Positions 1-9,351 of a stretch of 64,000 bases of DNA are shown piece after piece. The first letter of the stretch is position 1; each line of letters starts with the position of its first letter. The position numbers and the translations under genes are program-made. The notes below the pieces were generated by a model. The model made no database searches and was not told where the DNA came from. It saw only the letters and a program-made list of their open reading frames with translations. The DNA is taken from assembly GCF_002101965.1 (NCBI RefSeq), contig NZ_LQQA01000017.1, positions 186,001 through 250,000 of the forward strand, written 5' to 3'. This DNA comes from Mycolicibacterium wolinskyi (GTDB taxonomy: Bacteria > Actinomycetota > Actinomycetes > Mycobacteriales > Mycobacteriaceae).

Positions 1-309
1 GCTGCGCTCAATGCCGACATGACCGTCGAACAGGTCGACACGCTGCTGACCGATCTCAGCAACACACTGGTCGATCTCAACAAGTCCACCGGCGGTCTCG
101 ACGCCACGCTCGACCGGTTCAACGCCACGATCACCCGCATCGATGAACTCGCACCACGGCTCATCGGCGTGGTTGAGCGGCTGGAGGCCATCGTCGATCG
201 CGTGGAGGTCATCGTGGGGATCGGTGAAGCCGTGATGTCGCCGCTCGCGGTCACCGAGAATGCGGTTCGCGGCGTGGTCAAGGCGATTCGCGGCCGTACT
301 CATCTGTAG
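1..309 (+). CDS. C-terminal part of an unrecognised helical protein (5' truncated)
   Basis: The reading frame is open from base 1, so the gene probably begins outside the window; the ATG at 19 is likely internal. About 102 residues are visible. They show regular spacing of Leu/Val/Ile with Asp/Glu/Arg (for example VDTLLTDLSNTLVDLNK and RLEAIVDRVEVIV), which suggests amphipathic helices or a coiled coil. There is no membrane segment, signal peptide or catalytic motif that I recognise. The product ends KAIRGRTHL. Its last 32 bp overlap tail-to-tail with the ABC ATPase gene on the other strand. No function is assigned. Confidence 0.6.
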   Translation, partial: AALNADMTVEQVDTLLTDLSNTLVDLNKSTGGLDATLDRFNATITRIDELAPRLIGVVERLEAIVDRVEVIVGIGEAVMSPLAVTENAVRGVVKAIRGRTHL

Positions 310-1651
310 ACAGCCGGCCGTCGGCCAGCCGGACCGTGCGCACGCAGTTGCCTGCCGCCAGCTCGGCGTCGTGGGTGATCATCAGCACGGCCAAGCCCCG
401 GTCCATTTCCCGTTCCAGGACGTCCATCACCGTCGCGGCCGCGGCGGGGTCCAGCGCCGACGTTATCTCGTCGCACACCAACACTTTCGGCGCGTATGCG
501 AGGGCGCGCGCGATCGCGACACGTTGGCGTTGGCCACCCGACAGCATGTGCGGATAGCGCTTGGCGAAGTCGTCGGGCAACCCCACCCGGGCCAGCACAT
601 CGGCCACCGCGCCCCGATGTCCGTTGCTGCGCAGCGCCCGGTCGAGGGTCGCGCCGACGGTGCGCCTCGGGTTGAGCGTGGCAGCGGGGTCCTGCGGCAC
701 GAGTTGGATCGCCATCTTGTCCGATCGTGACCGGCGGTGCAGTGGCTGCGCCAAAGCCGTTCCGCCCAGCACGATCTCGCCGCCGTCCGCGACGACCTGA
801 CCGGTCAGCGCCCGGGCGAACGTCGATTTCCCGGCACCGGAATCGCCCACCAGCGCGACGGCTGATCCGGCCCCGAGGGTCAGGCCTGCCTCGTCGAGAA
901 CCCGGTGGGCGCCGAACGTCACCGTGAGCCGGCGTACCTCAAGGACGTCACGCCCGGTGGGCCGGCGTTTCGGCGCATCGCGCACGGGGGGTGTGGGGGC
1001 GGCGGCCGCGCCGAGTTCGACGACGTGATCGGCAACCGTCGCCGCCGTGCCGGTCGTGTGTGCGGTGACGAGGACGGCGACCCGGCGGTCGCTCGCCCAG
1101 GTGCGGATGAGCGTGGCGATGTCGTCGCGGAGGGGCTGGTGGAGTCCGGCGAAAGGTTCGTCCAGCACGAGAACCGGGGTCAGCCGGGACATGGCACGGG
1201 CGAGGGCGACCCGGCGCTGCTGGCCGCCCGACAGGCGTACCGCCCGACGTGTCGCCAACCCGTGGTCGAGTTGCACCATGTCCAGTAGCTCGGTCACGGA
1301 AGGCGCGTCGGGATGGGCGAGTTCGGTGAGCAGATTCGTCACGGTCGCGGCGGGGTTGAGTGCGGACCCGGGATCCTGACCCACGTAGGCGATCCGGCTG
1401 CGCCGCAAGGCGCGCAGCGCACGGCGATCGAGCGCGGCGACCTCGATGTCGCCGACTCGCGCGCCGCCGCTCAGTGTCGTGCCCGCCGGCAGATCGCCCA
1501 CCAGACTTCGGCACACGAGCGACTTGCCGCCTCCCGAAGGCGCGATGAGCGCGGTCACCGTCGAGGCTTCGAGATCCAGATCGACGGGCCCGGCGAGGAT
1601 TCGGCCGGACGCCGCGGTGATCGTAAGCGCGCTGGCGGCAACGACACTCAT
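278..1651 (-). CDS. fused double ATPase of a peptide/metallophore-type ABC importer (DppD-DppF fusion)
   Basis: A 457-residue protein with two ABC nucleotide-binding domains in one chain, energising the two permeases encoded upstream in the same operon. NBD1 has a Walker A-like APSGGGKS at 37-44 (first Gly replaced by Ala), LSGGQQRRVALARA at 140-153 and Walker B VLVLDEPF at 160-167. NBD2 has GDSGAGKST at 269-277, LSGGQRQRVAIARA at 370-383 and VLVCDE. The start is the ATG at 1651, which overlaps the permease stop as ATGA; the open frame further upstream is only a shadow of the permease gene. Fused DppD/DppF proteins are common in actinobacteria. The substrate is not readable from this subunit. 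Confidence 0.9.
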   Translation of the reverse strand: MSVVAASALTITAASGRILAGPVDLDLEASTVTALIAPSGGGKSLVCRSLVGDLPAGTTLSGGARVGDIEVAALDRRALRALRRSRIAYVGQDPGSALNPAATVTNLLTELAHPDAPSVTELLDMVQLDHGLATRRAVRLSGGQQRRVALARAMSRLTPVLVLDEPFAGLHQPLRDDIATLIRTWASDRRVAVLVTAHTTGTAATVADHVVELGAAAAPTPPVRDAPKRRPTGRDVLEVRRLTVTFGAHRVLDEAGLTLGAGSAVALVGDSGAGKSTFARALTGQVVADGGEIVLGGTALAQPLHRRSRSDKMAIQLVPQDPAATLNPRRTVGATLDRALRSNGHRGAVADVLARVGLPDDFAKRYPHMLSGGQRQRVAIARALAYAPKVLVCDEITSALDPAAAATVMDVLEREMDRGLAVLMITHDAELAAGNCVRTVRLADGRLSTDEYGRESP

Positions 1652-2442
1652 GACCGTTCCCCCGATTGCCGGTTGCGCACGAGTACCGCGATGTTGACCG
1701 ACACCGCGAGCACGGCGATCGCCACGGCGGGAGCCACGACAGCGGCGGGGTTGAGCAGCACCCCCGACGCGTTCTCGCGCACCATGACGGCCCAGTTCGC
1801 CCCGCCGACCGCGGGAATGAGCTGCAGGAAGGCCGCGGTGCTCACCACATAGATGGCCTCGACATAACGTAGCCCGAACTGCGTCGCGATTGTGTCGCGC
1901 AAGTTGGGCAACACCTGTCCGAAGACGAGATACGGCAACCGCTCTCCTGCCGCCTCGGCCACCTGGACGTAACCGCTGGCCGCGACGGATGACGCCGCGC
2001 CCGCGAGAACACGCGTCGTGTAGGGCGTTCCGATCACCACCGCGAGCACGATCAACACCCATATCCCACCCTGCGGCCAGGACACCAGGACCAGCAGCAT
2101 GAACAGGACCGGTGGCACGAGCATCGTCGCGTCGGTGATCCAGCCGACCGTCGCCGCGTAACGCGGCCGCAGCGCGACAAGACCGCCCAAGGTGGCCGCC
2201 AGCGCCGTCACACCGACCGCGATGACGGCTGCGATCCAGGCCAGCGTCCAGCCACCGGCGGCAAGCTTGGCCAGCACATCCTCGCTGCGCGCGTCCGTTC
2301 CGAGCCAGTGCGCGGCCGACGGCGACGCGAACGGCACACCGGAACCGCGGCCTTCGACATCGGGCGCGATGAGTCGACCCACGGCGACCACGATCAGCAC
2401 CGCCACCGCGGGTGTGACCAAAGCCCAACGCTGCCGGGTCAT
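1648..2442 (-). CDS. ABC importer permease, DppC/OppC type
   Basis: A 264-residue inner-membrane permease of the binding-protein-dependent transport family (BPD_transp_1), partner of the DppB-type permease. It has an N-terminal membrane segment (ALVTPAVAVLIVVAV), a periplasmic stretch with the DppC-typical HWLGTDARSEDV near residue 45, then about five more membrane segments. The cytoplasmic coupling loop, around QVAEAAGERLPYLVFGQVLPN, fits the EAA motif. The gene is joined to its neighbours by ATGA overlaps on both sides, so the four genes are almost certainly one translationally coupled operon. Confidence 0.9.
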   Translation of the reverse strand: MTRQRWALVTPAVAVLIVVAVGRLIAPDVEGRGSGVPFASPSAAHWLGTDARSEDVLAKLAAGGWTLAWIAAVIAVGVTALAATLGGLVALRPRYAATVGWITDATMLVPPVLFMLLVLVSWPQGGIWVLIVLAVVIGTPYTTRVLAGAASSVAASGYVQVAEAAGERLPYLVFGQVLPNLRDTIATQFGLRYVEAIYVVSTAAFLQLIPAVGGANWAVMVRENASGVLLNPAAVVAPAVAIAVLAVSVNIAVLVRNRQSGERS

Positions 2443-3389
2443 TCCGCACGTGCCTTCGTCCAGGCCCGCGTCGCGTCGGCGAGGAGCAGCATCAGCAGGA
2501 TCACCACGCCGGTGCAGGCGACCACCGCCGCAACGACGTTGACGTCACGCGTGTTGACCGAACCGGCGACCACCGCACCGACACCGGGAAAGTTGAACAG
2601 CGACTCCACCACCACCGAACCACCGACGATCATGCCCACGGTCGTCGCCAGTGAGGCGATCATCGTCGGCAGCGCCCGCGGCGCGATGTACCGGACGAAC
2701 AGCGCCGCCTCACCCACACCGTCGAGTTCGGCGGCATGCACGTACGGCAGCGACCGAGCCTCCCGGATCGCGGCCACGAAAACCCTGGTGTTCCAGCCGA
2801 TCTGCGGGAGCGCCAGGGCGATCACCGGCAAGATGTACATCGACGGATCGCGCGGGGCGCCCGCGGAATCCTGAACGGTCACGGCGGGCAGGACGTCGAG
2901 CGCCAAGGCGAATACCAGGATCGCGATCGTGGCGACGACGAACTCGGGCAGTGCGATCACCACGATCGTGCCCACCGATGCGATGCGCCGGAACACCGGC
3001 CGTTCACCGCTGGTCCAGTAGACCGCGAGCAGCGTAGCCACCACCACCGTCACGAGCAGCGCGACGCCGGTGAGAACCAGCGAGTTCGGCACCTTCGCCG
3101 CCAGCAGGTCACCCACCGGCTCCCCGCGCAGTGTCGTGCCGAAATCTCCGCGTACCAGCCCCGACAACCACTCCCAGAACCGCACCACGACCGGACGGTC
3201 CAGTCCGAGTTCGGCTTCCCGTGCACGCACCTGGGTTTCGGTGGCGTCACGGCCCAGCAACGCGCGCACCCCGTTGCCCGGCAACAACGCCATCGCCAGC
3301 ATCACCGCGAACAACGCGACCACCAGCATCGCCGTACGGTTGAGCAACGCGGCGGCGGGCCGCGCGGCGCGGGCTAGGTTTCGAGCCAC
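2439..3389 (-). CDS. ABC importer permease, DppB/OppB type
   Basis: A 316-residue inner-membrane permease. It has an N-terminal segment (AMLVVALFAVMLAMALLP), the DppB-typical region LGLDRPVVVRFWEWLSGLVRGDFGTTLRGEPV, then five membrane segments and a coupling loop with EAALFVRYIAPRALP. The frame is open further upstream, but I chose the GTG at 3389 because it leaves a 16-bp overlap with the binding-protein gene and gives a normal DppB N-terminus; this start is inferred. It pairs with the DppC-type permease to form the translocation channel. Confidence 0.85.
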   Translation of the reverse strand: MARNLARAARPAAALLNRTAMLVVALFAVMLAMALLPGNGVRALLGRDATETQVRAREAELGLDRPVVVRFWEWLSGLVRGDFGTTLRGEPVGDLLAAKVPNSLVLTGVALLVTVVVATLLAVYWTSGERPVFRRIASVGTIVVIALPEFVVATIAILVFALALDVLPAVTVQDSAGAPRDPSMYILPVIALALPQIGWNTRVFVAAIREARSLPYVHAAELDGVGEAALFVRYIAPRALPTMIASLATTVGMIVGGSVVVESLFNFPGVGAVVAGSVNTRDVNVVAAVVACTGVVILLMLLLADATRAWTKARAE

Positions 3390-4915
3390 GTGTTCTCTAG
3401 CTGGGCCCGGCCCCAACCCGGCAACTCGGGCAGCCCGCGGACGTTCGAGCGGGCCACGTCGATACCGTCGGCCATCCCCCACAGCACGTAGCCACCGCGG
3501 TCGAACTGAATTTGTTGAAGGTTGGTCGACGCGTCTCGGTAGTCGGCCGAATCCGGGGCGGCTGCCAGCCCGGCACGGTATGCCGCATCGAACTCCGGAT
3601 CCGTGAAAGCGGTTTCGTTGCTGGTGGATTCGGAGTTGAGCACCTTGCTGGCGAAGAACATCACCGAGTCGTTGGTGGGCCAGCTCGCGGTCGCCAAGGG
3701 CGCCGAAGGCTTCGCCCAGTAGTTGTCGTAGAAGTCGGCCGATTCCTTGACTTCGACGGCGATCTTGAGTCCGATGTCCTGCAGCTGCGCGGCGAACAAC
3801 TGCGCCGCCTCCACCTCGTTGAACACCTCGCGTTTGGTGATCAACGGATAGGTTCGCGCGGTGTCGAAACGGGCTTCGGCCAGCAGACGCCTGGCCCGCG
3901 TCACGTCGCGGGCGCGTTGCGGCCGGTCGACGTACGTCGGATCTCCCGTCCCCAGCACGTCGTTGCCGACACTGCCGTAGCCGGACAGCACCTGCTCGAT
4001 CATCGCCTGCCGATCGACACCCAGCCGGATCGCCTCGCGTACGCGCGGATCGGTGAACGGTCCGTCGGACGTGCGGATGGCGATCGGCATCGACAGGTCG
4101 TTGGGCCGACGGACCAGGATGAGATCGGGCCGCGCCGATGCCGTACGCGCGGCCAGCGGGCCGGCGCTGGAGGCCACGTCGATCTCGCCACCCATGATCG
4201 CGTTCGCGAGCGCATCAGTCGACTCGAACCGCGTCACCACGATGCGGTCCAGCAGCGGCTTGTCGCCATGCCACGTGTCGTTGCGCACCAGGGTGGCGTT
4301 GCCGTCGCGGTGACTGCCGGGTTCCATCCGGAACGGTCCGGTGCCGATGAAATCCGACCGATCGGTGCTGCCCTCTTTGACGGTGAACGTCATCAGCCGC
4401 AGCAGCAACGGAAGCTGGCTGTTGGGCGTCGGAGCGCGCATGGTCACCGAACGCGCACCGGACGGCACGATCGAGTTCAGATCGACCGGTACCTTCCACG
4501 GCGTCATCTCGCCGAGGGTCTTCAGCGACCACGCCACGTCGGCGGGTCGTACCGGGCTGCCGTCGTGGAATGTCGCGCCTTCGGGCAGCGTGAACGTCCA
4601 CACCTGCTGCTGCGCGTCGGTGGTCCACGAGGCCGCGAGCCGGCCGGTGACATTCGGCGATTTCGCCGGAACCGTCAGCGGGTCGTATACCAGCGACATG
4701 ATCAGCATGTCGGAGTCGTTGGCGAGCAGCCCGAAGGGATCCGACACCACGTTCGACGCCTGCCCGAGCGCGCCGATGCGTAGGGTCCCACCCGGTTTGG
4801 GTTCACCGCCACCGGGTCCGGGGCTCGACGAATTCGCCCCGCAGGCGGCGAGGGTCACCGCCGCTCCCAATCCCAGTGATGCCCCGATAAACGACCTGCG
4901 GTTCAACTGCGGCAA
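3374..4915 (-). CDS. Tat-exported lipoprotein solute-binding protein, family 5 (DppA/NikA/CntA-like)
   Basis: A 513-residue extracellular substrate-binding lipoprotein, first gene of the importer operon. The N-terminus LPQLNRRSFIGASLG carries a twin-arginine motif (RRSFIG), followed by a hydrophobic stretch and the lipobox LAAC; Gly/Pro/Ser linkers then lead into the family 5 fold (PKPGGTLRIG, SLVYDPLT, WTFTLPEGATFHDGSPV). The TTG at 4915 is chosen because GAGGGGGA lies 6-7 nt upstream and this start places the RR motif correctly. Family 5 proteins bind peptides, nickel, haem or opine-type metallophores. The IdeR-box match upstream favours a metal-related ligand, but that is inference. Confidence 0.88.
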   Translation of the reverse strand: MPQLNRRSFIGASLGLGAAVTLAACGANSSSPGPGGGEPKPGGTLRIGALGQASNVVSDPFGLLANDSDMLIMSLVYDPLTVPAKSPNVTGRLAASWTTDAQQQVWTFTLPEGATFHDGSPVRPADVAWSLKTLGEMTPWKVPVDLNSIVPSGARSVTMRAPTPNSQLPLLLRLMTFTVKEGSTDRSDFIGTGPFRMEPGSHRDGNATLVRNDTWHGDKPLLDRIVVTRFESTDALANAIMGGEIDVASSAGPLAARTASARPDLILVRRPNDLSMPIAIRTSDGPFTDPRVREAIRLGVDRQAMIEQVLSGYGSVGNDVLGTGDPTYVDRPQRARDVTRARRLLAEARFDTARTYPLITKREVFNEVEAAQLFAAQLQDIGLKIAVEVKESADFYDNYWAKPSAPLATASWPTNDSVMFFASKVLNSESTSNETAFTDPEFDAAYRAGLAAAPDSADYRDASTNLQQIQFDRGGYVLWGMADGIDVARSNVRGLPELPGWGRAQLENTWLET

Positions 4916-4970
4916 CTGAGTTCCCCCTCGCCGTTTCCACCCGCGCCGGCTGCACTGCTGTCCCCGTAGC

Positions 4971-4989
4971 TTAAGTTCGCCTAACCTCG
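4971..4989. promoter_or_regulatory. candidate IdeR iron box
   Basis: TTAAGTTCGCCTAACCTCG matches the 19-bp mycobacterial IdeR consensus TTAGGTTAGSCTAACCTAA at 15 of 19 positions, with the right half-site CCTAACCT almost complete. It lies 56 bp upstream of the binding-protein start and 55 bp upstream of the divergent MATE gene, a usual place for repression by Fe(II)-IdeR. Binding has not been shown. Confidence 0.6.
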
Positions 4990-5043
4990 GCACGCCCACA
5001 GGGTCGAACGTGTCGCGGGCCCCGGGTTATACGGTGTTGTGCG

Positions 5044-6405
5044 ATGACGGTCGCCGCGACGGGACGCGAACTCACCCGCTTGGCGGGGCCGATCGCGCTG
5101 ACACAACTCGCGCAGGTTGCGCTGACCACCACCGACCTGGTGATGATGGGCCCGCTCGGCGTGGCCGCGCTCGCCGCGGGTGGCTTGTCCATCACGCTGT
5201 TCAATCAGCTCCGCACAATGGGCGTCGGCCTGCTGACGTCGGTCGGCAACTTGGTCTCGGCCGCCGCGAGCCGGTCCGAACGCGACCAGACCACCGCGCA
5301 GGCGTCCGGCGACGAGACGCGTGATCTGGTCCGCGCCGGCTTCCTCGTCGCCACGGTCGCCGGAATCGTCGGAGGGCTCGCCCTGATCGGCCTGGGCTAT
5401 CTGCTGCGCTGGCTGGGTCAGGACGCCGCCGTGCTCGACGGCACGCTGCCGATGCTGGCGGCGCTCGCGCCGGGTCTGGTGCCGTGCCTGTGGTTTCAGG
5501 TGGTCCGGCAGTTCACGGTCGGCATGCGGCGCCCGAAGGCGCTTCTGCTGATCACCCTGGCTTCGGTCGCCCTCAACGTCGCGCTCAACGCCGCGCTCAT
5601 CTACGGCCCCGGCCCGCTGCCGGAGATGGGTCTTGCGGGCATCGGCGCCGCGACGTCGCTGGTGTACCTGCTGACGTTCGTGGCGTTCACCGCGATGGTG
5701 CGGGCCGACCCCGAGCTGGCGCCGTACTTCAGCGTGGCCGTGCACCGCGCGCCGCTGCCCGCGGTGAAGCAGATCCTGCGTCTCGGCATTCCCATCGCAG
5801 GCACCTATGGCAGTGAGGCCGGGTTGTTCTCGGTGACCGCGGTCGTGATCGGCACGTTCGGTGCACCCGCCCTGGCCGCCCACTCCGTGGTGAACCAGTT
5901 GAGCTACATCGTCTTTCAGGTGTCGGTCGGGATATCCCACGGCGCCTCGATTCTCGTGAGCCGCCTGGTGGAGCTCGGTGAGGCCGCGCAGACTCGCCTG
6001 ATCGCCTGGCTCGCCTATGGGCAGGGCGCGGCTGTGGCGGCCGTCGTCGCGCTCATTTACCTGGCGATTCCGACCGAGGTGCTCGGGCTGTTCATGGACA
6101 CCGGTGACCGCGCCGCGCTGGTCATCGCCATGGCGTTGCTCGCGGTGGCCGCGTTCCAGCAGTTCGTCGACTCGGCCCAGAACATCGGTATCGGCTTGCT
6201 CCGGGGCCTGCATGACACGTCCTCGAGCTTTGTGATCACGATCGTCGGCTATTGGGTCGTGGGGTTCCCGGTCGGCCTGCTGCTGGCCTACGCCGCCGAC
6301 CTCGACGCAGTGGGCATGTGGCTCGGCCTGTCCGCGGGTCTCACCACCGCCGCGGTCCTGCTGCTGATCGTGTTCCGGCGCCGGTTCGCGGCGGCGGTTG
6401 GCTAG
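5044..6405 (+). CDS. MATE-family efflux transporter (DinF/NorM-like)
   Basis: A 453-residue integral membrane protein with about 12 hydrophobic segments and the repeated two-bundle architecture of MATE exporters. Family features include the N-terminal GPIALTQLAQVALTTTDLVMMG segment and the corresponding repeat near residue 255 (LGIPIAGTYGSEAGLFS). MATE proteins export drugs, cationic compounds or siderophores using Na+ or H+. There is no obvious Shine-Dalgarno; a -10-like TTATAC at 5027-5032 would give a very short leader. It is divergent from the importer operon across the putative iron box, so it could be co-regulated. The substrate is unknown. Confidence 0.88.
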   Translation: MTVAATGRELTRLAGPIALTQLAQVALTTTDLVMMGPLGVAALAAGGLSITLFNQLRTMGVGLLTSVGNLVSAAASRSERDQTTAQASGDETRDLVRAGFLVATVAGIVGGLALIGLGYLLRWLGQDAAVLDGTLPMLAALAPGLVPCLWFQVVRQFTVGMRRPKALLLITLASVALNVALNAALIYGPGPLPEMGLAGIGAATSLVYLLTFVAFTAMVRADPELAPYFSVAVHRAPLPAVKQILRLGIPIAGTYGSEAGLFSVTAVVIGTFGAPALAAHSVVNQLSYIVFQVSVGISHGASILVSRLVELGEAAQTRLIAWLAYGQGAAVAAVVALIYLAIPTEVLGLFMDTGDRAALVIAMALLAVAAFQQFVDSAQNIGIGLLRGLHDTSSSFVITIVGYWVVGFPVGLLLAYAADLDAVGMWLGLSAGLTTAAVLLLIVFRRRFAAAVG

Positions 6406-6494
6406 CCACCGTTGCGAGAGCGACAATCTAGCCGCTGTTGCGAGAGCGACAATCTAGCCAACGTTGCGAGAGCGACAATCTAGCCGCTGTTGCG
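6403..6494. repeat. three and a half tandem copies of a 26-bp repeat between two stop codons
   Basis: Units lie at 6403-6428, 6429-6454 and 6455-6480, with a partial copy at 6481-6494. Each begins TAGCC and contains GTTGCGAGAGCGACAATC; the only variation is in bases 6-8 of the unit. The first unit starts on the TAG stop of the MATE gene. The partial unit is the reverse complement of the last ppc codons (Arg-Asn-Ser-Gly-stop), so the array seems to have grown by duplication of the ppc 3' end. Confidence 0.9.
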
Positions 6495-9275
6495 TAGCGC
6501 GGTGGCCAGCCCGCTCATCGTGAGAAGGATTCCGCGCTGCACGAGTTCGTCGGTGTCGCCGGACCGGTACCGCCGCAGCAGTTCGACCTGCAGGTGGTTG
6601 AGCGGTTCGAGGTAGGGGAAACGGTTGAACACCGAACGCGCGAGTGCCGGGTTGTCGGCCAGCAGGTCGTCCTGGCCGGTGATCAGCCGGTGCATCCGGA
6701 TGGTGCGGTCGTGCTCGGCGACGATCTTGTCGAACACCCTGGCTCTGAGGTCCTCGTCATCGACCAGCTCCGAATAACGCGCTGCCAGACCCATATCGGC
6801 TTTGGCGAGCACCTGCGCCATGTTGGACAGCACGGTGCGGAAGAACGGCCAGCGTTCGTAGAGATCCTGCAGGACCGCCAGCCTGGATTGGTCTTCGGCG
6901 ACCCATTCCTCGAATGCCGTGCCGGTGCCGTACCAGCCGGGCAGCATGACGCGGGACTGGCTCCATGCGAGCACCCACGGGATGGCACGAAGATCGGCGA
7001 TCGATGTGGTGGGTTTACGCGACGTGGGGCGGCTGCCGATGTTCAGCGCACCGATTTCACTGACCGGTGTCGACGCCTTGAAGTAGTCGACGAAACCCGG
7101 TGTCTCGTGGACCAATTCGGCGTAGGCGCGCTGTGCCCGGGCGGCCAGTTCGTCGAGCACCCGGTAGGCGGGTTCGGCCTCCTCCCCGAGCCCCTCGACG
7201 TCGAGCAAGGTCGATTCCAGCGTCGCGGCCAGCAGTGTCTCGAGATTGCGGTGCGCGATCCGCGGCTCGGCGTACTTGGCCGCGATCACCTCACCCTGCT
7301 CGGTGATCCGCAGTGAACCGTTCACCGCTCCCGGCGGCTGGGCGAGGATGGCGTCGTAGCTGGGCCCTCCGCCGCGACCGACGGTTCCGCCGCGACCGTG
7401 GAAGAGCCGCAGGCGGATTCCGGTCTTGCGCGCCGACTCGACGAGGTCGAGCTCGGCGCGGTACAGCGCCCAGTTCGCCGCGAGGTAGCCGCCGTCCTTG
7501 TTCGAGTCCGAGTAGCCGAGCATGACCTCCTGGTGCCTGCCGCGGCAGGCCACCATCGTGCGGTACACCGGAAGGTCCAGCGCCGCTTCGAGAATCGACG
7601 AGCCGCGCTGCAGATCGTCGATGGTCTCGAACAGCGGCACGATACCGACCGGGCAATAGGGTTGCGGCCCGGTCAGATTGAGCAGGCCGGCCTCTTTGAG
7701 CAACACCGCGGCCTCGAGCATGTCCGAGACCGACTGGCACATCGAGATGATGTAGTTGGGCACCGCCTGCGGGCCGAGGACCTTGACCGCCCGCGCCGCG
7801 GCACCGACGATGTTCAGTTCCTTGCGCGCCAACTCGGACAGGTCGGCGCCCTCCCCGATGAGGGGACGGCGCGTGGAGATCTCGGCCGCCAGTAATTCGA
7901 CCCGGTCCGCCTCGGGCAGCGACGCATAGTCGGCATGCACTCCCGACCAGGCCAGCAGTTCGGCGATCACCTGCTCGTGCACTTCGGAGTTCTGCCGCAT
8001 GTCGAGGCCGGACAGATGGAAACCGAAGACCCGCACGGCTTCTCGCATCCGGGCCAGCCGGTCGTCGGCCACTACCGCACTGCCGTTGGCACGCAGTGAC
8101 GCGTCGACCGTGTCGAGGTCGGCGAGAAACTCGACCGGGGTCGGATAGGGGTCGAGACCCAGATCGAGTTGGTGTTCGGGTTGTTCGTCGAGAATCTGCT
8201 GCGCGGTGGCGGTGAGCCGCGCGTGGATCACCCGCAGCGCTCTGCGGTACGGCTCATCGGCACGTGCCGGTTCGTGGCACGCGTCGGCCAGTGCGGTCAG
8301 GCCGTCGGTCACCTTCACAAGCCGCGCCGACATCGACAGCTCTTCTTCCAGCGCAGTGATCTCGGTGAAGTAGTGCGCCAATGCCGTATAGGCGGCGCGG
8401 CCGGTGGCGAGCCGCACCACGTCGGCCGTCACGTTCGGGTTGCCGTCCCGGTCACCGCCGATCCACGAACCCGGCCGCAGGATCGGTTCGGTCAACAGCT
8501 CCGTGCCGGGCCAGCGGGCCTGCAGCGCATCACGGACCTCGGCATTGACCTGCGGGATGACCTGGAAGAACGCCGCCGGATAGTAGCGAAGGCCCGTCTC
8601 GATCTCGTCGGAGATCTTGAGCCGCGACAACCGCACGAGCGCGGTCTGCCACAACGTCAGGATGTGCCTGCGCAGCTCGATCTCGATGTCGCGCCCATCC
8701 TCGGTATGCGTGTGCCCGTGCAGGCGCAGGCGCATGAGTTCGGTGATGCGGTGTTGCGTGTCGAAGATCGTGCGGCGCCGGGTTTCGGTGGGGTGCGCGG
8801 TGATGACGGGCGAGACCAGCGCGCCGGTCAGCGCGTCGGCGACGGCGTGGGCGTCCAGGTCGGCCGAATCCAGCTTGAGATACGTCGCGGCCAGGCTGCT
8901 GTCCTGCGGCGGTTCCCCGGCTGCCACGTGCACGGCACGGCGGCGCTCGCGGTGGATGTCCTCGGCGACGTTGGCCAGCAGCGCGAAGTGGGTGAACGCA
9001 CGGATCACCGGGATTGCCCGGTGAACGTCGATCCCGGCGAACAACCCGGCCAGTTCGGCGCGGTCGATCTCGGAGCGGCGAACCCGGAACGACTCCACCC
9101 GCGCCCGCTCCACGAGGTCGAAAACCGCTTCGCCGTTCTGCTCGCGCACGGTATCGCCGAGGATCGCGCCGAGCAGCCGGATGTCTTCGCGCATCGGCTC
9201 GGTGGCGTCACGCCCGACCGGGGTGCGGTGTACCGATCCGATCGGCTCGAGGGTGGTGTCGGGGCCGTCAACCAT
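6480..9275 (-). CDS. ppc: phosphoenolpyruvate carboxylase
   Basis: A 931-residue cytosolic enzyme that carboxylates PEP to oxaloacetate, the anaplerotic entry to the TCA cycle. Diagnostic motifs are all present: VITAHPTE near residue 158 (catalytic His), [16 protein letters not shown] near 585, [14 protein letters not shown] near 622 and [14 protein letters not shown] towards the C-terminus. The chain ends RNSG, matching the conserved RNTG end of the family. Length fits bacterial PEPC (about 880-940). The start is the ATG at 9275; a weak -10-like GATACT lies six bases upstream, so the transcript may be leaderless. The gene converges on the MATE gene. Confidence 0.97.
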   Translation of the reverse strand: MVDGPDTTLEPIGSVHRTPVGRDATEPMREDIRLLGAILGDTVREQNGEAVFDLVERARVESFRVRRSEIDRAELAGLFAGIDVHRAIPVIRAFTHFALLANVAEDIHRERRRAVHVAAGEPPQDSSLAATYLKLDSADLDAHAVADALTGALVSPVITAHPTETRRRTIFDTQHRITELMRLRLHGHTHTEDGRDIEIELRRHILTLWQTALVRLSRLKISDEIETGLRYYPAAFFQVIPQVNAEVRDALQARWPGTELLTEPILRPGSWIGGDRDGNPNVTADVVRLATGRAAYTALAHYFTEITALEEELSMSARLVKVTDGLTALADACHEPARADEPYRRALRVIHARLTATAQQILDEQPEHQLDLGLDPYPTPVEFLADLDTVDASLRANGSAVVADDRLARMREAVRVFGFHLSGLDMRQNSEVHEQVIAELLAWSGVHADYASLPEADRVELLAAEISTRRPLIGEGADLSELARKELNIVGAAARAVKVLGPQAVPNYIISMCQSVSDMLEAAVLLKEAGLLNLTGPQPYCPVGIVPLFETIDDLQRGSSILEAALDLPVYRTMVACRGRHQEVMLGYSDSNKDGGYLAANWALYRAELDLVESARKTGIRLRLFHGRGGTVGRGGGPSYDAILAQPPGAVNGSLRITEQGEVIAAKYAEPRIAHRNLETLLAATLESTLLDVEGLGEEAEPAYRVLDELAARAQRAYAELVHETPGFVDYFKASTPVSEIGALNIGSRPTSRKPTTSIADLRAIPWVLAWSQSRVMLPGWYGTGTAFEEWVAEDQSRLAVLQDLYERWPFFRTVLSNMAQVLAKADMGLAARYSELVDDEDLRARVFDKIVAEHDRTIRMHRLITGQDDLLADNPALARSVFNRFPYLEPLNHLQVELLRRYRSGDTDELVQRGILLTMSGLATALRNSG

Positions 9276-9351
9276 GGGTCAAGTATCGGGGTGATCAGAC
9301 CCGGGTGCAGGCCCGGGCAGCCCCCTCCTTGGCCAGGCCATCGGAGCGCGC

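Noticed and set aside
1652-2449. Upstream extension of the ABC ATPase frame over the permease gene
   Set aside because: The extension is Arg-rich and out of frame with the real DppC-type permease; the ATG at 1651 overlaps the permease stop as ATGA.
3512-4783. 423-codon frame on the + strand opposite the solute-binding protein
   Set aside because: No recognisable domain, antisense composition, and the minus strand carries a complete Tat lipoprotein gene.
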